From CAWCAW01 sp963714125 (GTDB lineage: Bacteria; Actinomycetota; Acidimicrobiia; Acidimicrobiales; UBA8190): a DNA stretch of 64,000 nucleotides. How positions within the stretch are numbered: position 1 is the stretch's first letter; every line of letters starts with the position of its first letter. The notes under the pieces are model-generated. The model was not told where the DNA came from, searched no databases, and worked only from the letters and a program-made list of their open reading frames with translations. Below, piece after piece: positions 8,267 through 15,214 of the stretch. A program made the translations under genes and the position numbers. The DNA lies in NCBI GenBank assembly GCA_963714125.1, contig OY970234.1, positions 930,001-994,000 on the forward strand, read 5' to 3'.

Positions 8267-8908
8267 GTGACCAAAAGCACCAGCGGCACCCCGAGGCGAC
8301 GTTCTCTCACATCAGCAGCGATCTTCGGAGGGGCGGTGGCGCTTTGTGGCGCCATGGGGGTCCTGGCGTCGCCTGTGTCGGCTTGGGCTGACACAGGCGA
8401 CTGCCCAGGAGCTACCACGACATGCCCAGCCGGTACCTCCACCACGCCTACGACGGTGGCTCCCGCCATCGGTGCCCCGGCCGGCAGCCGCTTTGCCACC
8501 ACGCCGGCGTCCGGCCCGGCGACGAGCACGCCCGCTGTGTCGGCTTCCACCACGCCTACGACGGTGGCTCCCGCCATCGGTGCCCCGGCCGGCAGCCGCT
8601 TTGCCACGACTCCGGCGTCAGGCCCGGCGACCACCACGCCGGCCACGACCACCGCGGCCTCGACGGTGCCCACCACGACTCCGACGACCACCCCGGCCCC
8701 GGCCCCAACGCCGGCGCCGGCCTTGTCGACCTCGGCCATCTCCGCCGCTCCGGCTGTCAGCGTGACCACCAGTGACGCAGCTGACCGCAGCGAGCTGACG
8801 CCGGTATCGTCCACCGACATGCTTGGCGCCGTGCTGCTGGCCCTGTTGATCGCCTCGCTCAGCGGGCTCGACCGCCGCCGCCGCCGGGCCGTCGTCCGTC
8901 GCCCCTGA
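8267..8908 (+). CDS. Thr/Pro/Ala-rich surface protein with C-terminal membrane anchor
   Basis: 213 aa from the GTG at 8267, preferred over an ATG at 8234 because GAGAGGG lies just upstream and because it gives a compact signal peptide (RRRSLTSAAIFGG then VLASPVSAWA). The body is a low-complexity linker with two near-identical 36-residue repeats. The C-terminus is a hydrophobic helix (MLGAVLLALLIASLSGL) and an Arg-rich tail, like a sorting-signal tail, but I see no LPxTG-type motif before it. It is probably an extracellular protein left anchored in the membrane; function unknown. Confidence 0.7.
   Translation: MTKSTSGTPRRRSLTSAAIFGGAVALCGAMGVLASPVSAWADTGDCPGATTTCPAGTSTTPTTVAPAIGAPAGSRFATTPASGPATSTPAVSASTTPTTVAPAIGAPAGSRFATTPASGPATTTPATTTAASTVPTTTPTTTPAPAPTPAPALSTSAISAAPAVSVTTSDAADRSELTPVSSTDMLGAVLLALLIASLSGLDRRRRRAVVRRP
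8438..8653 (+). repeat. Two-copy 108-bp tandem duplication inside a coding region
   Basis: Unit one runs 8438-8545 and unit two 8546-8653. Both begin TCCACCACGCCTACGACGG and are identical for about 70 bases before diverging by scattered substitutions. The period is 36 codons, so the duplication keeps the frame and lengthens the linker of the surface protein. Near-identity at synonymous sites suggests a recent or homogenised duplication. Confidence 0.88.
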
Positions 8909-8914
8909 CCGCGC

Positions 8915-9421
8915 TCAAGGGCGCAGCAACTCCTGGTACAGCTCGTAGGTGGAGCTGTCGAAGGCGACGAGCTCAACCACCTCGACGTCCGTGACACTGG
9001 TGCTGATGGTCCGCACGGCTACGACGGCCGCTTGATCGGACGGATACCCGTAGACGCCGGTAGATATTGCCGGCAACGCCACCGACCGAGCCCCCAGGGC
9101 ATCAGCCACCTCCAGACTACGGCGGTAGCACGAGGCCAAGACCTCAGGCTCGCCCCGGTCACCCCCGCTCCACACGGGACCCACGGTGTGGATGATCCAC
9201 CGGGCATCCAGGCGAAAGCCGTCGGTGGCCTTGGCGTCGCCGGGTTCGCATCCTCCTAAGACGGCACACGCAGCGTCGAGTTCCGAAGTGCCGGCGGCAC
9301 GGTGGATGGCGCCGTCGACCCCGCCCCCGCCTTGGAGCTGTCGGTTGGCGGCGTTGACAATGGCGTCCACGTGGCGCGTCGTGATGTCAGCGCGCACGCA
9401 AATGATGGAACCGGGGCCCAC
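8915..9421 (-). CDS. Macro domain protein (ADP-ribose / O-acetyl-ADP-ribose hydrolase type)
   Basis: 168-aa stand-alone macro domain. Diagnostic segments are ADITTRHVDAIVNAANRQL, GGGGVDGAIHRAAG and AISTGVYGYPSDQAA, which form the ADP-ribose pocket of the MacroD/YmdB class. These enzymes remove ADP-ribose from proteins or deacetylate O-acetyl-ADP-ribose. The GTG at 9421 is chosen because the upstream gene stops at 9432; earlier in-frame codons would overlap that gene, and the domain begins right here. The 10-base gap suggests co-transcription with the DUF2510 protein. Confidence 0.9.
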   Translation of the reverse strand: MGPGSIICVRADITTRHVDAIVNAANRQLQGGGGVDGAIHRAAGTSELDAACAVLGGCEPGDAKATDGFRLDARWIIHTVGPVWSGGDRGEPEVLASCYRRSLEVADALGARSVALPAISTGVYGYPSDQAAVVAVRTISTSVTDVEVVELVAFDSSTYELYQELLRP

Positions 9422-9431
9422 TTGGCCAACG

Positions 9432-10295
9432 CTACGGGTTGGAAGGGCAGGCCCCGTCGTCGACGTCGAACCACGTCCAGTACGTCGAGACGGTACCGAG
9501 GGTCGGTGCCGTCGTCGAAGTGACGGAGGACTGGCCGGAGACGGCGAAGGATTGTCCCGGGCCGAGGTCGACCCCGCCCCCCGACGCCAGCAAAAACGGG
9601 TCACTGAGGACAACGCCATTGGCACCGAGGAGCTGCACCGCCGCGTAGAACGGCTGCACGTTCGTCGACGTGTCGTTGGTCAACGTGCCCGACAGCGTGA
9701 CGTCCCAGGTGTCGGTGGTCCCCGGTTGGAGTGCAGGGCTAATGCTCACCGTCGTCAGCGGCGCGCCGTGGGGGCACGGTGCGGCGACCGTTTTGGGATC
9801 GGGAGAGGCATTGGTGGCCGACGGAGACGTATTGGTGGAGAGCTCGACCGGCTTCTTGTCGACGTACGTCATGGCTCCCACGACGGCCAACGCGCCGAGA
9901 ACGGCGGCCGCGGCGGTGATCACTTTGGCTCGGGCGCTGGTGACGGCGCGGCGCTCGGGCGCAACGGCTGGGGTGGCGGCGGCGCTCGACGGTGCATCGA
10001 GCGCGTGGGTCTGGTCGGTCCACCGGCTTCCATCCCAGTAGCGCATGCTGGAAAAATCGGCTGGATCCGGATACCACGCGGGTAGGGCTGGTCGGAGCGA
10101 TGGCGTGGTGGGAACGGGCGCTTGTTTTCGGGTGCCGGTGACGCGGCGCCGTTCGGTGCCTAAGGCGAGGCCGTCCCAATAGCGAGCTAAGGCTGGATAA
10201 TCAGGGTCGCGATACCAGCCGGGGGGAACGTCTTGGTAGGCGGCGAGAAGGTCCCTGTCGACCTGGTCTTTGGCCTGTCGGTCAACGCTTCTCAT
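9432..10295 (-). CDS. DUF2510 (two copies) membrane-anchored protein
   Basis: 287 aa. Two DUF2510 motifs occur: PPGWYRDPDYPALARYWDG near residue 24 and PAWYPDPADFSSMRYWDG near 72. A transmembrane helix follows (about 120-145, ITAAAAVLGALAVVGAMTYV), then an extracellular beta-rich domain with two Cys (APCPHG, GACPSN) like FxLYD/immunoglobulin-like modules. DUF2510 is a short actinobacterial W-rich module on the cytoplasmic side of membrane proteins. Role unknown; co-oriented with the macro-domain gene. Confidence 0.82.
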   Translation of the reverse strand: MRSVDRQAKDQVDRDLLAAYQDVPPGWYRDPDYPALARYWDGLALGTERRRVTGTRKQAPVPTTPSLRPALPAWYPDPADFSSMRYWDGSRWTDQTHALDAPSSAAATPAVAPERRAVTSARAKVITAAAAVLGALAVVGAMTYVDKKPVELSTNTSPSATNASPDPKTVAAPCPHGAPLTTVSISPALQPGTTDTWDVTLSGTLTNDTSTNVQPFYAAVQLLGANGVVLSDPFLLASGGGVDLGPGQSFAVSGQSSVTSTTAPTLGTVSTYWTWFDVDDGACPSNP

Positions 10296-10452
10296 CCGTG
10301 CCCCCGTGAACCCAGCCCATCGTCGCCAGTTTGGGGACTTCTTGTCATCATCAAATCTAGGGATACCTTGCGGCCCGCGGCCTGCCGGGCACGCTCAGCG
10401 ACGCCCGGTTGCACGATCGGACCAGGCACCAAGGTCCTGGTTGTCGCCGCAA

Positions 10453-11160
10453 TCACAGGGAGCCGCCTGTCACGCGCCAGTACTCCTCCGGGGCCGACAG
10501 CGACGCGGCAAAGCCGCGCTCCTCGCTCAAGGGGCCGTATTGCGACGCGTAGGCCTTGAGTACCTGGTCTTTGATCAGCGCGTCACCGACATAGCGGTCC
10601 AGTGATTCAAGGTGCACCCGGCGCTGCACCTCAGCCAGCCGCTCGGCCTTTTTGTCGGGATAGGTCTGCGAGTACGGCATGTCGGCGTAGATGTACCACT
10701 CCAACGCGAGGTCGCGGGCCAGCTGGATACAGGCGTTGCTCACGGCCACGTGATCGGCGTGGACGAACCCCAGTGGAAAGGCCACCGATCCCGTGGCGTC
10801 GGGACCGAGCGCATGACCGATGGCGTCGACGATCTCGGCCACGTCACCGACGTCGCGATCGGACCGTAGGTAGTCGGCGTCATAAAGATCGAGCCACATC
10901 GGCGTGGCCCCGAGCATGGCCATAGCAGCGGCGTCCTCGTCTCGCCGTTTTTGCACGGCGGCGGGGGCCTTCTTCTCCCCGGTCGTGTACCGGTTGTAGC
11001 CCCGTCGTCTTCCTTTTGGCGCGCCGGCGCAAACCGTGATGACGCGTGCGCCGGGATGGCCATGAATGAATCGCGCGCAGGAGATGGCAACGTCATCGAG
11101 ATGCGTGGAGATGAACGACACGGGCGCCGAAGGCGAGAACGAGGTCATCGAGGTGGTCAT
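10453..11160 (-). CDS. PIG-L family (LmbE-like) deacetylase
   Basis: 235 aa. The zinc-site motif at the N-terminus reads STHLDD, in place of the more common PHPDD, and is followed by ARVITVCAG. The second metal/catalytic region is GFVHADHVAVSNAC, matching the HxDH of the family. PIG-L enzymes remove an acetyl from N-acetylglucosamine-linked small molecules or lipids, as MshB and BshB do. The start at 11160 places the domain near the N-terminus; longer frames would overlap thpR on the other strand. The neighbourhood suggests a sugar or antibiotic precursor, which is inference. Confidence 0.85.
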   Translation of the reverse strand: MTTSMTSFSPSAPVSFISTHLDDVAISCARFIHGHPGARVITVCAGAPKGRRRGYNRYTTGEKKAPAAVQKRRDEDAAAMAMLGATPMWLDLYDADYLRSDRDVGDVAEIVDAIGHALGPDATGSVAFPLGFVHADHVAVSNACIQLARDLALEWYIYADMPYSQTYPDKKAERLAEVQRRVHLESLDRYVGDALIKDQVLKAYASQYGPLSEERGFAASLSAPEEYWRVTGGSL

Positions 11161-11218
11161 TCTGGCATGGCTCGAGAGATCCACCGTCGAGGATCGCCCC
11201 CGAGTGAGAAGCTGCCCC

Positions 11219-11737
11219 ATGCGCCTTTTTGTGGCGATAACGCTCCCGCCGGGTGCTATCGAAGCGGTCCACCACTTTCCGAGGCCTGACCTCTCGTCGA
11301 TTCGGTGGACCACTCCCGAGCAATGGCACGTGACGCTTCGCTTCATCGGTGATGTATCCGACCCGGCATCTCTGTCCGAAGCGCTGCTCGGCCTGGGCAG
11401 CGCTCATGCGCAGAATTCCGCTCCCGTGCATGCGGTGATGGGGCCGGCCAGCGCCTGGTTCCCGGGGGGCGCTGTCCTTCAGGTGCCGGTGGCGGGCCTC
11501 GACGACATCGCCGGCGAGGTGACAAGAGTGACGGCTTCATGGGGACAACGGCCCGATCACCGGGAATTCAACGGACATCTGACGTTGGCTCGTTCCCGGC
11601 GCAAGGAGCCGGGAACGCCCGAGCTGGCCGGCATCCCCATCGCCGCCCAGTGGCCCGTCCGTCAAATCACGTTGTACTCATCGGTGTTGGGGACCACCGG
11701 TGCCGTCTACGACGCCATGACGGTCGTCGACCTGTGA
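11219..11737 (+). CDS. thpR: RNA 2',3'-cyclic phosphodiesterase (2H family)
   Basis: 172 aa beginning MRLFVAITLP, the usual ThpR/LigT opening. The two catalytic HxT motifs are HVTLRF (about residue 41) and HLTLAR (about residue 122), which define the 2H phosphoesterase fold. Enzymes of this family open 2',3'-cyclic phosphate ends of tRNA halves and can religate some RNAs. ATG 11219 is chosen by the family N-terminus. Divergent from the PIG-L gene, 58 bases apart, and convergent with the sortase gene, 7 bases apart. Confidence 0.9.
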   Translation: MRLFVAITLPPGAIEAVHHFPRPDLSSIRWTTPEQWHVTLRFIGDVSDPASLSEALLGLGSAHAQNSAPVHAVMGPASAWFPGGAVLQVPVAGLDDIAGEVTRVTASWGQRPDHREFNGHLTLARSRRKEPGTPELAGIPIAAQWPVRQITLYSSVLGTTGAVYDAMTVVDL

Positions 11738-11744
11738 ACGTTTG

Positions 11745-12779
11745 TCAGAAACTGGCGGGGAGCAGGGGGCTGACAGCTCCGAAGAAGAAGAACAACAGCA
11801 CCAGGCCGGCGACACCACTCACGCTATAGACGATCCACCGCTGCGAACGGGTGGCGACGCGTTGCGCAGTGCGCCAACCGACCAGCATGCTGAAGAGCAC
11901 GGCGAGACCCCACCACAGCGCCGGAGGCCACGATCCTTGTTGATCACCAAGACCTGAGTTCGAGCTGACCGTCTTCGTTTTATGGCTGGGCTTGATCCCT
12001 GAGGTCGGCGTGGTGGGCAGCGCCGGCGTCGGTGCCGGCGTCGGTGCCGGAGTTGTCGTGAGCCTGGCCTGAACGACGAGCCGGGTGGAGGCGCTGAAGC
12101 GGGGATTGCACGTTGTGAGCGTGAGCATGGCTCCGCTGGAAGGCGCCACGGCCGTGATTTGTGTGGGTCCCGCCACCGAGGTGTTGGCGGGGGAGACCAC
12201 CAATGTGCGGACGACGTTGTAGGTGAAGGTTCCCTGCACGGTGGTGATGATGATGGGATCTCCGGGCGCGAGCTCGTTGAGGTTGAAGAACGGCGCACCG
12301 TAGGTGGTGCGGTGACCGGCGATGGCGACGTTCCCCTTTTCGCCCGGGAGCGGCGTGTTGGGAAAGTGCCCGGGACCTTGTTGGAGGTCGGAGGTTCCCG
12401 TCCCTTGCACGATCACTTTGTCCAACTGGATCTTGGGGATCTGAATGAGGCCCACCGGACCACCCTCGGTGGGCGGAGATATCGGCACCGCCACTGCCGG
12501 AGCAGTCGTCGTGCTCGTGGTGGTGTTCGGCGTCGTGGTAGTGCTCGACGTGGAAAGTGTCGTCGAGGTGCTCGACGTTGACGCCGCGTGGTGGGCGTGA
12601 CTCTTTTGCAGAAGGGTGTCGAAGCGCTGGCGCAGTTGGGCCTGGCTATGGGATTCGGAAAGGGTGGTTCCCCACAGCTGATACGCGATGAAGAGGAATA
12701 CGAGAACTCCGAACGCCACCAGGACGGGGCCGACTATTCCTGTGATCGTCCTTATGGCGCCGCGCATCGTTTTCGACAC
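11745..12779 (-). CDS. Sortase (class E-like) with extra C-terminal membrane helices
   Basis: 344 aa. An N-terminal membrane helix (about 13-36) precedes a Ser/Thr-rich stalk and the sortase domain (about 104-245). The catalytic triad is visible as His156 (AGHRTTYG), Cys224 (TLTTCNPRF) and Arg233. Two further hydrophobic helices (about 282-335) follow, which is unusual for single-pass sortases. The enzyme cleaves a sorting motif on exported proteins and attaches them to peptidoglycan. A matching LPFTG protein is encoded 2.2 kb away (14629-14973). Confidence 0.9.
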   Translation of the reverse strand: MSKTMRGAIRTITGIVGPVLVAFGVLVFLFIAYQLWGTTLSESHSQAQLRQRFDTLLQKSHAHHAASTSSTSTTLSTSSTTTTPNTTTSTTTAPAVAVPISPPTEGGPVGLIQIPKIQLDKVIVQGTGTSDLQQGPGHFPNTPLPGEKGNVAIAGHRTTYGAPFFNLNELAPGDPIIITTVQGTFTYNVVRTLVVSPANTSVAGPTQITAVAPSSGAMLTLTTCNPRFSASTRLVVQARLTTTPAPTPAPTPALPTTPTSGIKPSHKTKTVSSNSGLGDQQGSWPPALWWGLAVLFSMLVGWRTAQRVATRSQRWIVYSVSGVAGLVLLFFFFGAVSPLLPASF

Positions 12780-12867
12780 TACTTACGGTCGAGGCCAAGG
12801 AACCGGTCATCGGTGGGTGAAACCGACGGGCGGCCGAATGTGGAGGGGCGCGTGGTCAGCGGGCGAA

Positions 12868-14478
12868 TCAGTAGGCGCCCAAGGCGCGCACAATCACCGA
12901 AGGCGTAGCCCACAGGATTCGCAAGTCCCACCAGAACGACCACGACGCCACGTAGAGGTAGTCGAGGCGGCACAGCTCGGTGGCACTGAGGTCATTGCGT
13001 CCGGAGACCTGCCACAAGCCCGTCATCCCGGGGCGAACGTCGAGACGCCGTGCTGACCACCCGTCGAGGCGATCGGCTTCCTCGGGGATGAAAGGACGGG
13101 GGCCGACCAGAGACATGGTGCCGAACAGCACGTTGAACAGCTGGGGGATCTCGTCGAGGCTGAAGCGGCGCAGGATGCGACCTACACGAAACACCCGCGG
13201 GTCGTCACTCATCTTGAACAGAGGTCCGTCGGACTGATTGTGGTGGTCGAAGAGGTGGCGCTCGCCTTGCGCACCCACACGCATGGTGCGGAACTTGTAG
13301 ACGGTGAAGAGCTTCCCGTCCTTGCCCACCCGCGTCTGACGGAACATGACCGGCCCGGGCGACGAGAACTTGATGGCCGTGCATACCGCCGCGATGACTG
13401 GTGACAAGGCGATGATGACGGCGGTGGCGCCGACCAGGTCGAAGCTGCGCTTAACGAAGCGGGCACCGAGAGAAAGCGAATGCGGAGGGATGTCGATGAC
13501 CGGCAGGCCGTCGAAGTCGTCGAGCTGAGAGCGCCACGACAGCAGTTCGAAGTAGCGGGGGACCACCGAGATGGGGACCGTGCCATGGATCTCACGGAGC
13601 TGGTCCACCGTCGCAGCCGGGTGCGAGCGCGAGAAGCTCACGATGATCCGGTCCACGGCCAGGTCTTCGCAGAGCCTGGGGATGTCGGCGATACGACCGA
13701 TGGTCTTGGTGTCGGGCACGGGGTCGTCGTCCACCAGCCCCACCACTTCGAGGTCGAGAGACGATACGCAATGGCGCCTGACCTGATCGGCCATGAGCCC
13801 ACTGCCCACGATGAGGACCCGAGCCCGAGCCGACGGCCGGCCGTGCCACAGCGCCCGGCACGCGCCCCGACCGAGGGGCACGATCATCAAGGCAAAGAAG
13901 CCGATGACGGTCAGCTCAATCGGCGTCGCCTGAGTCAGGCCGGCGGTGCGGTGGATGAGGGTGCCGGCCCCAAGCGTGACCAGGGTGCCGGCGATAACGG
14001 CATGAAAGAGACGGCCCACATCGGCAATGGCGTGAGGCCGAAGCCGACGCCGTGCCTGGCGGTAGAGGCCGTAGACGGCGAACCACACGGTGGAGACGAC
14101 GGCGAAGAGACCCAGTTCCCAGGCCACGCCGCCAAGGTGCGTCAGCGCGTGCTCGGAGGACTTGGACACCAGCCCCACCACGGCCAGGCCGACCACGAAG
14201 GCAACCGCCAGAGAGATCAGGTCAGACGCCACGATGGCGACGGCCTTGACCCACTGGTGCGACCAGTGCCGACGCGGCGTTTTCGATGTGGGGTCGGCCA
14301 CGGCTGTGTTTTGGACGAGGGACACGGCGGATGGAAATGTGGCTGATTCCATCTCGGGGGCATTGGGCGACGTCTCCGCGTTGGCGGTGACATCGTCCGT
14401 CCATTCCAAGATGAGATCGTGGTTGCCCACCACAGTTGGGTCAGTCCCCGACGTGTCTGCCGTGAGCTCGATTGTCAT
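12868..14478 (-). CDS. Polyprenyl glycosylphosphotransferase (initiating sugar transferase)
   Basis: 536 aa. Several N-terminal membrane helices (about 70-200) precede a CoA-binding/Rossmann-like middle domain (RVLIVGSGLMADQVRR). The C-terminal bacterial sugar transferase domain shows KRSFDLVGA, the loop SPGPVMFRQTRVGKDGK, YKFRTM, LDEIPQLFNV and SLVGPRP. Proteins of this architecture (WbaP/CpsE-like) move a sugar-1-phosphate from a nucleotide sugar onto undecaprenyl phosphate, the first step of exopolysaccharide repeat synthesis. This is the starter enzyme for the locus that continues to about 28 kb. Confidence 0.94.
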   Translation of the reverse strand: MTIELTADTSGTDPTVVGNHDLILEWTDDVTANAETSPNAPEMESATFPSAVSLVQNTAVADPTSKTPRRHWSHQWVKAVAIVASDLISLAVAFVVGLAVVGLVSKSSEHALTHLGGVAWELGLFAVVSTVWFAVYGLYRQARRRLRPHAIADVGRLFHAVIAGTLVTLGAGTLIHRTAGLTQATPIELTVIGFFALMIVPLGRGACRALWHGRPSARARVLIVGSGLMADQVRRHCVSSLDLEVVGLVDDDPVPDTKTIGRIADIPRLCEDLAVDRIIVSFSRSHPAATVDQLREIHGTVPISVVPRYFELLSWRSQLDDFDGLPVIDIPPHSLSLGARFVKRSFDLVGATAVIIALSPVIAAVCTAIKFSSPGPVMFRQTRVGKDGKLFTVYKFRTMRVGAQGERHLFDHHNQSDGPLFKMSDDPRVFRVGRILRRFSLDEIPQLFNVLFGTMSLVGPRPFIPEEADRLDGWSARRLDVRPGMTGLWQVSGRNDLSATELCRLDYLYVASWSFWWDLRILWATPSVIVRALGAY

Positions 14479-14539
14479 CTCGACGACCCTCCACCGCAGC
14501 GCGGTGCGGACCAGGCACCAGCGTGCAAAGCACCCTCTG

Positions 14540-14565
14540 CTGGTGCGCGCCTTGCGGCGCGCCAG
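14540..14565 (-). terminator. Possible hairpin terminator after the LPFTG gene
   Basis: CTGG and CGCGCC pair with GGCGCG and CCAG around a TTGC loop, with a small bulge. It lies between the stop of the LPFTG protein gene and the start of the sugar transferase gene, both on the minus strand. No T-run follows, which is common in high-GC genomes, so it could equally be an RNA processing element. Confidence 0.35.
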
Positions 14566-14628
14566 CCAGAGATGAGCGAGATGCTCACGGCGTCATATCG
14601 GCGCGGATGCTTCGCTAGTTGAGCAGTT

Positions 14629-14973
14629 TTAAGCCCGGACCCGGCGGCGCTTACGAGCCACCAGCACCGAACCCAAGATAAGCGCAGTCCCCCCGACCGC
14701 TGCCATCTGCTCAATGTCCGCACCCGTGAACGGCAACGACCCAGCGCTGGCGTTCGTGTAGGCGATAGCCGACGAAGCCGGCGTCACCGGGGTCGGCGTG
14801 GTGCTTCCACCACTACCCCCATAGCTGGGAGGAGGGCACGTCACCAGCGGATACGCCGACGGCGTGCACGTGGTCGTCCCACTGTCTGCCCAGGCAACGG
14901 CAGGCATCACGGCGGCCCCGCCGGCGCACAGCGCCGCACAGAACCCGAATGCCAGCACCTTTGTTCGCTTCAT
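14629..14973 (-). CDS. LPFTG-anchored cell wall protein (sortase substrate)
   Basis: 114 aa. It has a signal peptide (VLAFGFCAALCAGGAAVMPAVAWA), a short mature region with one Cys pair (TTCTP and VTCPP) and a Gly/Ser/Thr/Pro linker. A canonical sorting signal follows: LPFTG at residues 80-84, a hydrophobic helix, then RKRRRVRA. The protein should be cut between Thr and Gly and linked to the wall, most likely by the sortase encoded at 11745-12779. The ATG at 14973 is preceded by GGGAGAGG; an upstream start would add a charged stretch in front of the signal peptide. Confidence 0.85.
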   Translation of the reverse strand: MKRTKVLAFGFCAALCAGGAAVMPAVAWADSGTTTCTPSAYPLVTCPPPSYGGSGGSTTPTPVTPASSAIAYTNASAGSLPFTGADIEQMAAVGGTALILGSVLVARKRRRVRA

Positions 14974-15000
14974 GTTGTCCTCTCCCTCGACTCGAGGAAT

Positions 15001-15021
15001 CCCACGCTTTTTCGGGCGTGG
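15001..15021 (-). promoter_or_regulatory. Hairpin in the 5' leader of the LPFTG gene
   Basis: CCACGC and GCGTGG pair around an 8-base loop, 28 bases upstream of the ATG at 14973, and a palindromic CTCGAG lies between this hairpin and the ribosome binding site. The leader could fold and regulate translation. I could not match it to a known riboswitch class. Confidence 0.35.
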
Positions 15022-15214
15022 CACGTCCTGCGCCCCTACGGTCGGTACCTTTTGCTAGCACTCATAGTGACGACCCAACGTCGACGCTGACCCTACCTGG
15101 AGTCAACATTCGATCAACTAGGTGACTGTTTGCCCGAAGCGTACTTCTAATTGACGACACGGGCCGCCGCGGACGGTGACCAATATATTTGTAGTAGGTC
15201 ACTAAATATTCGGG

